Shown here: in pieces, positions 12,405 through 30,420 of the stretch | How the letters are laid out: each line of letters begins with the position of its first letter | Position numbering within the stretch: the first letter of the stretch is position 1 | From: Phorcus lineatus | Taxonomy: Eukaryota > Mollusca > Gastropoda > Trochida > Trochidae | Reading direction: 5' to 3' | Assembly: GCA_921293015.1 (NCBI GenBank) | Contig: OV121081.1 | Location: 2,294,001-2,358,000, forward strand | Length of the DNA stretch: 64,000 nucleotides | Notes under the pieces: model-generated | The model's database searches: none | What the model was told of the DNA's origin: nothing | The model's input: only the letters and a program-made list of their open reading frames with translations | Made by a program: the position numbers and the translations under genes

Positions 12405-13256
12405 AGACAACCTTCCATACCATGTCTACGCAGATGACAAACAGATGTACAAAGTGATTCACTCATCTACTGATTGGATTTCAGCCACCAAGAACCTGGA
12501 AACATGTTTGAGTGAGGTTGCAAGTTGGACAAGCTCAAACATGTTGAAGATCAACAAAGACAAGACAAGAGCCTGATCACGAAGGACATTGAGTTGAATG
12601 TTGGAACCAGCACTATCCAAGCTACCGACTCTGTTAAGAATCTTGGAGTCCACTTCGACAGCACACTCTCAATGGAGAAACACGTGAATGCCATCAGCAA
12701 ATCCTGTTTCCATCAAATAAGGAACATTGGAGCCATCAGGCCTTATATCACAGAGAAATGCTGCAAAATACTGGTACAATCCCTCGTCATTTCACGCCTG
12801 GACTACGGAAATGCCCTCCTGTGTGAACTGCCCCAGTCGCTCCAATTTCGCCTCCAGAGAGTGCAGAACTGCACTGCGCGGCTGATAACAAGATCAAGGA
12901 AAAGAAACCATATCACACCAATTTTGATGGACTTACATTGGTTGCCAGTACATGTACACATGAGATGTCAGCACAAAATCCTGACACATACATACAAGGC
13001 ACTGCACGGCACAGGTCCAAGTTACCTCCAGGAGCTCATCACCCCATACCAACCATCACGATCCCTCCGTTCCGAAACAGCCTCGCTCATCACCGTACCA
13101 AAAACCAGAACTGTCAAATATGGCGACAGGCGCTTTGACAAAACAGCTTCATCTGTTTGGAACAATCTACCAGCCACAATCAGAGACTCTGAATCATTGG
13201 CCGCATTACAAAAGGGCGTCAAGACTCACCTGTACAAGAAGGCTTATTCACTGTGA
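12405..13256 (+). pseudogene. Broken LINE reverse transcriptase C-terminus
   Basis: Coding remnant inside the LINE fragment. It has two frames: about 12408-12574 (from the YADD box to a TGA) and about 12573-13256 (about 225 residues, ending ...KTHLYKKAYSL). A small deletion at the junction removed part of the segment that normally follows the NDDKTE-type motif. There is no ORF1, endonuclease domain or promoter. Confidence 0.88.
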
Positions 13257-13325
13257 AGCGCCTTAGAGTGTTTTTTTGTTAAGCCATATAGGGCGCTATA
13301 CACATTTTGTATATTATTATTATGG
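12405..13325 (+). mobile_element. 5'-truncated CR1/L2-like LINE, 3' end of ORF2 and tail
   Basis: C-terminal part of a non-LTR reverse transcriptase. It begins at the YADD catalytic box (LPYHVYADDKQMY at about 12408-12446). Further on come SNMLKINKDKT, NLGVHFDSTLSMEKHV, SRLDYGNALL, LQRVQNCTARL, HITPILMDLHWLPV, the SRSLRSETASL block and SVWNNLPATIRD. The frame breaks near 12570: the first part runs into TGA after DKTRA, and the second frame runs from there to the stop at about 13254. The 3' tail carries AAGCGCC...GGGCGCTATA and ends in (ATT)n at about 13310-13322, as in CR1/L2/Rex-type LINEs. Everything 5' of the YADD box is missing, as usual after truncated reverse transcription. It is not functional. 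Confidence 0.9.
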
Positions 13326-13857
13326 TCTCGTCTCAGTTTGAGGATAATTTCAACAGTTTGGGCTTGCAGTGTTTACTAGGAGGAACACATGTTGTATGCG
13401 TGTTGCTTTTTTTGAGGAATTCATATTGAATGGAATTTAGTTTAGCGTTTAGAGAAGGAATCAAGTGTCATGGATAGGAGCGCCGCAGTCCAATTTGGGA
13501 TCAATGAGATATATCGTCGGATATAAGGGTTGTATTCGCACCCCAGCCCACCTCCTTAGTCCACCGGATGATTAAATCTTTGATGACTCGTTGAAAAAAC
13601 AGAACAATGTGAAGTGAAGCCATTCATCGACAATGCAGGTGTTAAAAGTCTTTGCTACGGCATCATATACAAGGCATTGTTGGTAAGTCTTATCATAATA
13701 CATTGATAAATGGTCTATCCATACGTACAGTTTATTTATATAATCTTATAAATAAGTAAAAGGACAGTGCCCGATAGGTCAGTCTCTTCAATTACTCGTA
13801 TTCTGTAAACAAGTTCCTTGCTTGAGAACTGCAAAATATATTAAAGTCATTACTCAC

Positions 13858-13945
13858 GTTTGATTGGCTAAAAATAAAGATGCTGATTGGTTAAAAATTA
13901 CAGATCCTGATTGGCTAGAAATAGTGAATGGTCCTGAATGGTTGC
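13858..13945. repeat. Short tandem array of ATTGG (reverse CCAAT) boxes
   Basis: GATTGGCTAAAAAT, GATTGGTTAAAAAT, GATTGGCTAGAAAT and a degenerate GAATGGTTGCAG follow one another at 23-27 bp spacing. Each of the first three contains ATTGG, the NF-Y core on the opposite strand. The array lies between the LINE fragment and the CLCA 3' end and has no obvious promoter role there. Confidence 0.6.
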
Positions 13946-14280
13946 AGTCGAAGTGTAAACTTAGCATTCAGTTCTTTTATTGAAGACTAAAGTATCTTAA
14001 TCTGTGCGTTGCGTACATTATGTTGCAAAAAGGAAGTCAGTCGGAGTTTCAAAACAATATAAAGGCGATATCTATGTTTTCACCACTTGGGTAATCGTGT
14101 AACAGTTGGAATGACCCGAGTAACCTCTTTGTGGAGAGACTGAAGAGGGTCACGCTTCGATAAAGAATGTCGACCCTCCAATTTTGAGGGTGATACTCAT
14201 TAGGCCTACATTAGCAATAACAGGGAATTAAATATGCTAACCATGTATGAAAAATGAATTTTCTTTTAAAGAAGTATGTC

Positions 14281-14286
14281 TTTATT
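14281..14286 (-). terminator. CLCA polyadenylation signal (AATAAA)
   Basis: TTTATT on the plus strand reads AATAAA on the transcript strand, about 62 bp after the CLCA stop codon (14348-14350). The spacing suits a short 3'UTR. Confidence 0.6.
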
Positions 14287-14347
14287 GAAACCTGTCATTG
14301 AAAAGGTTTAGTTCAGAAATAATTCATGTCCTTCCAATCTTTGCCTT

Positions 14348-23716
<9,369 letters not shown>

Positions 23717-24880
23717 GGCGCTGAAGAGTAGAGGACCAATACGCATTCTAGTCCACACTAACTGAGTTCATGCTGTGATATTGCTTCACTAAACTGAACA
23801 TCCGGCATATTAACAATTTCAACTTTCTAGATAAGGGTTATCTTTTCGCTGCGTTTAAATGTCATCCAAGGTAAGGTACGTATAGGTGTCGACATTAAGT
23901 TTACCTTTTACTGCATGTCAGGTTTTGTGCAGTAAAGACGTACGTGTATTTTACCACAGGGTATATTGTTTGTTTTATTTCGTTGCTTAGATTATCTCTA
24001 TCTGTATTGAATAGACAGCTGATCTTTTCTTATCAGACCAAGACCTCAAACGGAGACAAGTCCGTCACTTCCTAGTGTGTGGTCTGTCTCCGACTCCATG
24101 ACAACTGAGACACATGGACAAGCGACACAGCTTAGAGAAGCAATCATGAGATGGAACAGCGTTATTGAATCACACACACATCTGCTAGTTGCTTTGAAAT
24201 CTCAGGTGTGGAATTGACTATTTTTTAAGAATTTTAACAAGAACAAAATGTCCTAGAAGGTTCCACAGAGGTCACGCCCTGAAAGTGTATTTTCTGTTGT
24301 CTTCTCGCTAATATATCTTTCATACAGATCTCTTGGGAAATTGGGATTGTAAACTGTAAATTTGGTGACATTTTCACAAATGTCCCAACCAACAAAGCTT
24401 GTTCGATTTGTTTGCCTTCTATTTCAAAATTATGACTTTAGTTAAAACAATCTGGCCATTGAAATTGCGGCACATGATAAAATATCCTCATTCTCACTTG
24501 TTCCAAATCTACAAAACATGTTTTAATTCTCTAGGGTAAAAAATAAAGAAATAACGTGTTTAATTCCGTTAATGATAGAATCCATTCTTTAAGCATGATG
24601 TACATGATAGCCATTGCTATATTTGTCACGGGAGCTCTCGTTAAAACCATACGACTCTAACGTACTACCGTATAACATGTAACAGGGCACACTGTTTTAA
24701 TGATGACTAACGTTGATTAAATGTTTTAAAAGAGCAAAGCCCCTCCCCCCCCCAAAGTTTTGAAGTGTTCCTACGCCTATGCAATGAATGTAACCTATCT
24801 TCTACACGCCAGGGATCGAGAAATGAGAGAACATTTTTTTAGCGGTTCGCCATGTAAACATAAATTACTTCCCTTCCCAA
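23717..24880. other. Divergent intergenic region between CLCA and NSMCE2
   Basis: About 1.2 kb separates the CLCA start codon (minus) from the first plausible NSMCE2 5' exon (plus), so the genes are head to head. I saw no TATA box at the CLCA end and no coding exon here. A poly-C run lies at about 24745. Confidence 0.5.
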
Positions 24881-24976
24881 CATGGCGGGAGATTTTGAGA
24901 CTGTTGGTGTTAGATTAGACAAATCACAGTTTTGTGTGCAAATTAAAGGTTCCAAACTTACGGATGACGGAAAACT
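24881..24976 (+). other. Candidate NSMCE2 5' exon, possibly coding
   Basis: ATGGCGGGAG at 24882 opens a 32-codon frame (MAGDFETVGVRLDKSQ...). The frame meets a GTAATC donor after 24976 in phase 2. A clean acceptor (TTTCCTGTAG) ends at 25504, 10 bp before the NSMCE2 ATG. Splicing 24976 to 25505 would read LAR-MSRDQ in frame, adding about 35 residues. Without that splice the frame ends at a TAA straight after. It may instead be plain 5'UTR around a YY1-type ATGGCGG start. Confidence 0.35.
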
Positions 24977-25514
24977 GTAATCTTTGACAAATATGTTTGG
25001 ATTTCGATGAAATACTAACTGATCAATTACTTATCTGAAGGAAAAGAAGACGTTTTCCGCCACTTAGTGACTGGAGTTTCGAGACTTGACTGGTACGTTA
25101 ACAAGAAATTGGTCTACCAGTCGAATTGCCTCACCTACAAATCGTCCCAGCAGTTGTGTCAAAATGCTTCAGACTTTGGGCATATAGGTGGTAGTAAAAT
25201 TATCCCAATATGTTTTAGTTTATTGATTATGCACAATATTTACCTCTTAAGGATAAATCTCAATGCCTAAATTCTGTCTCATAATATCTGGGTTATTGTC
25301 ATATTGAGCCTTGAGGTAATAAATTTTATTTTGCATGATTTCAGGAGGAACAAGATAATTTTGGGGAAATTGACTTTTTATCGTTTTCACATTTCGGAAG
25401 ATTGCCTTTCTTATTCTGCAACCATGGTGAAAAGTATAATTATTTTCTATGACTTTGGCAGTCATAAAATTCATGTAACATCATGTTCTATTCATTTCCT
25501 GTAGATTGGCTAGA

Positions 25515-28500
25515 ATGTCTCGAGATCAACCTCAGTTTGCAGTGGTTGACCAGGCCATTGGGACCATGCGTCAGATTCAACAGTACATTAATGTTGGCAT
25601 GGAAACAACAATTGATGTTGCCATGGACGTGGTTGAAAATGATAAAGGTAAGGCATACATTTCTACATACTGAAGCGCAATAGGGTATCATTAGTTTATT
25701 CTATAATGTTAGATACATTACGTCATAACTTGTAAATCGGTAAAATCGAATGTCCATCTCATTTCCGGTAGGACGCTAGGGTAGATTATTATGTTTAGAA
25801 ACAAATGTAAATCTTTAAATTAGTGCTAGGATATCTAAAATGTCATGTACTATTTTTACCGTTATGTCAGTAGATATAAATAAGCCCAATAGTCTTTAGG
25901 ATAGTCAGATAGCGTAGGGATGATTAGGTTTTTCATGGGCGCCGCCATTTTGTTTAGGTTGTCCTTTGCATGGTCACGTGATTCCTGCAGCGGGTGCATC
26001 TTGATTGTGACGTCATGATAATTTACTATAAAAGGGTTGGGCAGTGGTCATTCGGGGCTTGCAATTTTGAGGAGCTTTAAGCAGCCTAACATTGAACGAT
26101 AAAGTCAAAACAGCAAAGCGAGGTGAGAATGGCAGAGTTTTCTCCGGAATTATTATACTTTTAATTGTAAATGTAACCAGGATTCATAAGTAATTATTAT
26201 TAATAAGTTTGGGGAGTTTTAATTAGTTTAATCAGGCATCAGTTGGTACTTTAGTTTTAGACGTCATAGTCAAGTTGCACCAAGTTAGGTTTTATTAAAA
26301 GTCAAAGTTTAAATATGTATTCATAAATATATTGTCATGTAAATAAATTATTATTGTTGCTCATATAAATCTCTTGTGTTTTCCATAAAGTTTCATGTTT
26401 GTTGTTTGAGAAGTTTTTGAGATACGAGAAGTTTTAAGTTTCGCGGGCTTCGGTGCCAATGCTAAAGTTCTAAGTATTCATAAATATAAGGTCAAAGAGT
26501 GGTCACGCGAGAAATTGGCCAATCAGAAGCTAGAAAAACTCAGACAATATGGCTGACGATCACAATGATCTGGCACTTGGCATTGGTATCGAAGTACCAA
26601 ACGTCAATGGCAGAAGTACGAGATAATGAAATTAAAATGATTAAGAACCTTTGCAACACACTTAATTAGTTATTCTAAGACATTTTCCTACTGGGGCTAA
26701 TAATCAACAAAGTAGTTTTCTTGGAGTAACAAGCGAACTCGTAGCGTAACACAAGTGGGCGGGGCGTAGTATTTATAGTATTTTCTATAGTAAACAAAGT
26801 CGCACTACCATATATTGAACTTACACATTTAGAGGTTTGCATGCACTAGAAAAACATTAGTTAGTTATTTATAGAGTTAGTGATGACACCCTACCCTACT
26901 TGGCGTTACAATACATTAAATGTCAGCTCAGCTCGTCTCCTTTGTGTGACTTGGTGTACTGTGTTATATAATTTTCCCAAAATATCATTAACACCGGTAT
27001 AAATGACTGGCAAAATTAACCCTTGTTGCATTGCACAAGATTTGTGGTTTGAAGTGCCAATAAGTAGCACAGTGAGCACATCTTAGAGATTTCTGATATC
27101 AAGTTAAGCTGAGGTGAGCTAAAGAGCTGCCATAGACACAGATGAAGAAGGTGATGTAATAGCCAGTAATGGAGACTAGCAGGAGTTACACTTTGCTAGA
27201 AAACTTCCGGAGTTGGTGCATTTCATGTGACTATGTTTTGAACATCTTCATATGACAATATGTTTTGCTCTTTTTCATGTGACTGTTTTGTACATCTTAA
27301 TGTAATTGTGTTTTGAATTTCAACCTGTGTCTATGTTTGGCACTTCTTCCTGTGACTGTTTGGCACTTCTTCATGTGACTATGTTTGGCACTTCTTCATG
27401 TGACTGTTTTTTTCTCTGCTTGCACATTTGACTGCACTTCTCCATGTTGCTGTGTGTGTTGAAGGCAATGAGACGCAGCTGGGAGACCTCAAGTCAGTGA
27501 TGCTGGAATATGTTGGGATGGAGAGAGATCTGGAACAGTTCCTAGCTGCAGTAGATTACACCAAACAACAGGTGAGGTCATCACTCTGTATTCCTCTCCA
27601 ATCTTATTGAGAAATCATTTGTTTGTTACAGTCCTTTTTTATCCCCTTTGTTAACAATAAAATTGACTGGTTTAGAGGTTACGAGCCAGACAGGTTTTGA
27701 AACAGTTTGCAGGGGGTATTGAAATGGGCACCATGACCAACCATCTGTCTCTTTTCTTGCAAAAATGGTGACTCGTTTTAAAAACTGTTTCAAATCCTGT
27801 CTGGATATCTGATGTTGATAGAATTTGGTTGTGAGATACACAATTACAATGAGGTTTATCATTATCACTTTTGAAAATGTACATATGATAAGTTGTGGGT
27901 TTTTTGGTAAGAAGTGGTGACTATTAGAAAATAGTTTTAAGTGATATCTGGCTCATAACTTTTAAAACTGATTATCTGATTTGAATCAAATTTGCTATTA
28001 GAGTTCATAAATTATATGAAGGTAAGTCATGATTAACAATTTTTACATTATTTTTGTAAACTTTAGAGATATTTGTTAAAATGTGATGACACTGTTACAA
28101 TGATTTTACAAGTCCTTTGATCAAATTTGGTATGAAGATGCTGAATACATGAAGGTGTGTTATTACTAACAATTTTGAAAAAAATTGTGAAATTTTTAGT
28201 TTTTGGGAGAAAAGAGATGTATTTGGAAGAAATTGGTTGCATTTCATGTATGGATCATAAATTGTTCTCTTTTATTGGCTCATTTATGGTCAGATTCATC
28301 ACAGAGATCTATAAAATGTAAGATATTAATTTTTTGGGCCCAAAATGATAACATCATATAAAATCTTCTCCGCCTATGCTATTTTGTCTATTGGGATTTG
28401 AATGTGTATTATGATCACAAACATGATTTGAAAACATTTCCTTTTTCAAGTTCAAATTTTGTGTGTGTGTCCAAAATTGGATGAAAATACGGCCCAATAG

Positions 28501-30234
28501 AATTATAGATTTTGCTATTGCTGAATATGCTGATAGATTTTACTCTTTTCTGTAAAAGACTGAAAGCCCCAAAATTGCCCACTGTGAAAGGTGTCTTTCC
28601 CAATCCCTGATGACATATAACTTATCAAATTATATGTCTCCACCTCTCTACTCGCCAGGCACTGACAAACGGAGATATGGACAACCTGGAGGACAATCTT
28701 GACGCCAAGTTGTCGGAACTACAAAAAACAAACCGGACAGAAGACTTGCTGGAGCATGAGAAGTACCAGGACCTCGAGCAGAAGATACAGGAGCTGCAGA
28801 ACCCAGGTTCTCTTCTCTCTTATCTGTTGTTGATCGAATATCACAATATATTACATCCTTAGTGGTGAAATACAACATTTACAAGCTAGAATATCATCCT
28901 TTTTATCTATAGGTGAAATAACATGCGATTCTACTTATTGAAATCTATATGGTGCAGAACTTTAGATATCTTTTCCTCTTATTTCTATTTGCTAAATATC
29001 AAAATATCTAAGAATTATAAGATTTGACATTTCATGATGCTCCACCTTGACAAACTGAGGACAATGATCCCATCAGATTTAATAGTCATCCATATTTCCT
29101 GTATTTTTAATACAAAGCTCGTCATTTTGTGTCAAGCACAACCCCTCAAACAGGACAAGTTCCCATCTTGGTCAATACTCATCCATATTTGCACAATATC
29201 TGCAGATGACGTCCCCTCCATGTCCGGCCCTGCCCCAACAGAGGACGAGGAGGTGTGTATGACCCAAGAGTCGGTTAACACAAAGTGTCCATACACGGGG
29301 CAGGAGATGAAACATCCGGTCACCAACAAGGTCTGCAAACACAACTATGACCGCGAGGGTATCACCGCCTACATCAAACTGAGAAATAAGAAGGCAAAGT
29401 AAGTTATTCCCTTCTCCAAGTAGAATTTGTCACTTGATTGATGATGATGATGGTGGTTGTGACTATTATGATCTTGATGAAGTTGATGATGCTGATAATC
29501 TTGATGTTGGTTGATGACAATGATTATCATGTTTGTGATTATAATCCTTAGGGAAGAATATTTTTTTAAAATATGAAATTTTTTAGAAAGTTAACAAGTG
29601 TATTGTGAACATGATGGGATTATGAGATTTGAAAATGGAGACAGAACATTGCGATGGAATTTTCATTACTCCAATTTTAGTTTATCGGGATGTAAGGCCA
29701 ATTGAGAGAGATCTCTAACAAATTTATTTGGGTAATCCTATACTATGATCAATAAATAATGTAATCTTTTCTAACATGATGTGCAGGTACATGTGAGTGT
29801 CATGTCACCTGTTTTTATCACGTCAGTGCGTCTCTCATAATTATCATCGGCAATGCAATTACTATTACAATTACCCGCGATGCCACTCTAATGAGTTGCA
29901 CTCAATTTGCATGCCTGCTGAGCTGAATTGGCAGGTGACAATAAGCTGCGCTAAACCTAAAAATGGGTTTAAAAATGAAAAATTTTACAACACGACAGTA
30001 AATATTGGTGTAAGGTATCATCTTTTTGCTTGTCAAGAATAATTAGTTGAATTAAGTTGCTTTGTAAAAGTTACTGTATGACTTAAAAGATGGGACGATA
30101 TGTCTTGCAGGTGTCCATTACCTGGTTGTGCCAACAAGAAACCTGTTGAGCTGGCCGATCTGGAGGACAACCGGGAACTCCGCAGATACATAGAACGTCA
30201 GAACAGACAGGCGGGGAAGAGGCCAAAGCACTGA
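25515..30234 (+). CDS. NSMCE2: NSE2/MMS21-type E3 SUMO ligase of the SMC5/6 complex
   Basis: Nuclear SUMO ligase that docks on SMC5 and sumoylates the complex and other repair proteins during recombination and replication-fork repair. Five coding exons: 25515-25647, 27465-27571, 28659-28806, 29206-29398 and 30111-30234. All phases agree and give 234 residues, against about 247 in human. The N-terminal half is helical and acidic, with the coiled-coil-like LEDNLDAKLSELQ and LEQKIQELQ that should lie along SMC5. The C-terminal half is an SP-RING: CPYTGQEMKHPVTNKVCKHNYD, then CPLPGCANKKPVELADLEDN. The Met at 25515 (MSRDQPQF) aligns with the family start. An acceptor 10 bp upstream shows at least one more 5' exon. 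A polyadenylation signal lies at 30415. Confidence 0.95.
25920..26122 (+). promoter_or_regulatory. Promoter-like block with TATA box inside NSMCE2 intron 1
   Basis: On the plus strand, in order: GCCGCCATTTTG (25941-25952, YY1-type), CACGTG (25975-25980, E-box), TGACGTCA (26008-26015, CRE), TATAAAAG (26027-26034), a plausible start near 26055, and a splice-donor-like AG|GTGAGA at 26122/26123. It could be an alternative NSMCE2 promoter, a separate transcript, or the U3 of a solo LTR, since an AATAAA follows at 26342. Confidence 0.45.
26549..26626 (+). other. Short open frame after a CCAAT box in NSMCE2 intron 1
   Basis: ATG in a good context (ACAATATGG) opens a 25-codon frame starting MADDHNDLALGIG, about 30 bp after TTGGCCAATCAG. 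A possible donor (AGAA|GTACGA) would leave phase 1, matching the phase of NSMCE2 exon 2. It could be an alternative first exon or chance. Confidence 0.2.
27227..27460. repeat. Minisatellite abutting the NSMCE2 exon 2 acceptor
   Basis: Diverged units with the core GGCACTTCTTCATGTGACTA recur about every 25-30 bp up to a few bases before exon 2 (27465). The units supply the pyrimidine runs ahead of the acceptor. Confidence 0.7.
27686..27803. repeat. Fold-back element with 23-bp arms
   Basis: CCAGACAGGTTTTGAAACAG and on (27686-27708) is the inverse of 27781-27803 with one mismatch, around a 72-bp spacer. A small MITE-like hairpin in NSMCE2 intron 2. Confidence 0.75.
27900..28330. repeat. Degenerate repeat of about 120 bp, NSMCE2 intron 2
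   Basis: Two loosely matching copies of a passage with ATCAAATTTG..., then a GAAGGTAAG/GAAGGTGTG step, then TAACAATTTT (around 27975-28060 and 28110-28190). It resembles the passage at about 49060-49200 in the IRS intron. No coding capacity. Confidence 0.4.
28440..28609 (-). mobile_element. Diverged copy of the CAGGGATTGGG MITE (reverse orientation)
   Basis: Read on the minus strand it starts at 28609 with CAGGGATTGGGAAAGACACC and shares GGGGCTTTCAGTC and GGGCCGTATTTTCATCCAAT with the three intact copies in the IRS gene. The far end has decayed. Confidence 0.65.
29206..30234 (+). CDS. NSMCE2: NSMCE2 exons 4-5: SP-RING zinc finger
   Basis: Exon 4 (29206-29398) and exon 5 (30111-30234) together encode the SP-RING. 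Cysteines and histidine in the expected order are C-P-Y-T, K-V-C-K-H and C-P-L-P-G-C, and the intron falls just before the last CP..GC. SP-RINGs bind one zinc and position the E2 (UBC9)-SUMO thioester, and all presumed ligands are present. The tail ends ...QAGKRPKH-stop, with a basic finish like the human RHRHSE. Confidence 0.93.
29437..29530. repeat. Degenerate GAT-rich repeat
   Basis: Imperfect GAT/GATGTT units in NSMCE2 intron 4. Confidence 0.6.
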
Positions 30235-30414
30235 CGTTGTATTGTCGGCCATTATCAACGTGGAGTCGGACACACAGCTTTCATCTGCTTTCTGGGATCA
30301 GATCGTCGTTTTTTAAGGCTGCAGAACTGTTGTATGTGAAGGTGCATCTGACCCCCTGTAGAACTATGTAATGTTGGGTTGACACTACACGAGCTCACAA
30401 GTAATACCATTACT

Positions 30415-30420
30415 AATAAA
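30415..30420 (+). terminator. NSMCE2 polyadenylation signal (AATAAA)
   Basis: AATAAA about 180 bp after the NSMCE2 stop codon, followed by a G/T-containing stretch. The most likely 3' end of the transcript. Confidence 0.6.

Noticed and set aside
12525..13256. LINE-derived frame as a host gene
   Set aside because: Clear reverse-transcriptase C-terminus with a frameshift and LINE 3' tail; no sign of domestication.
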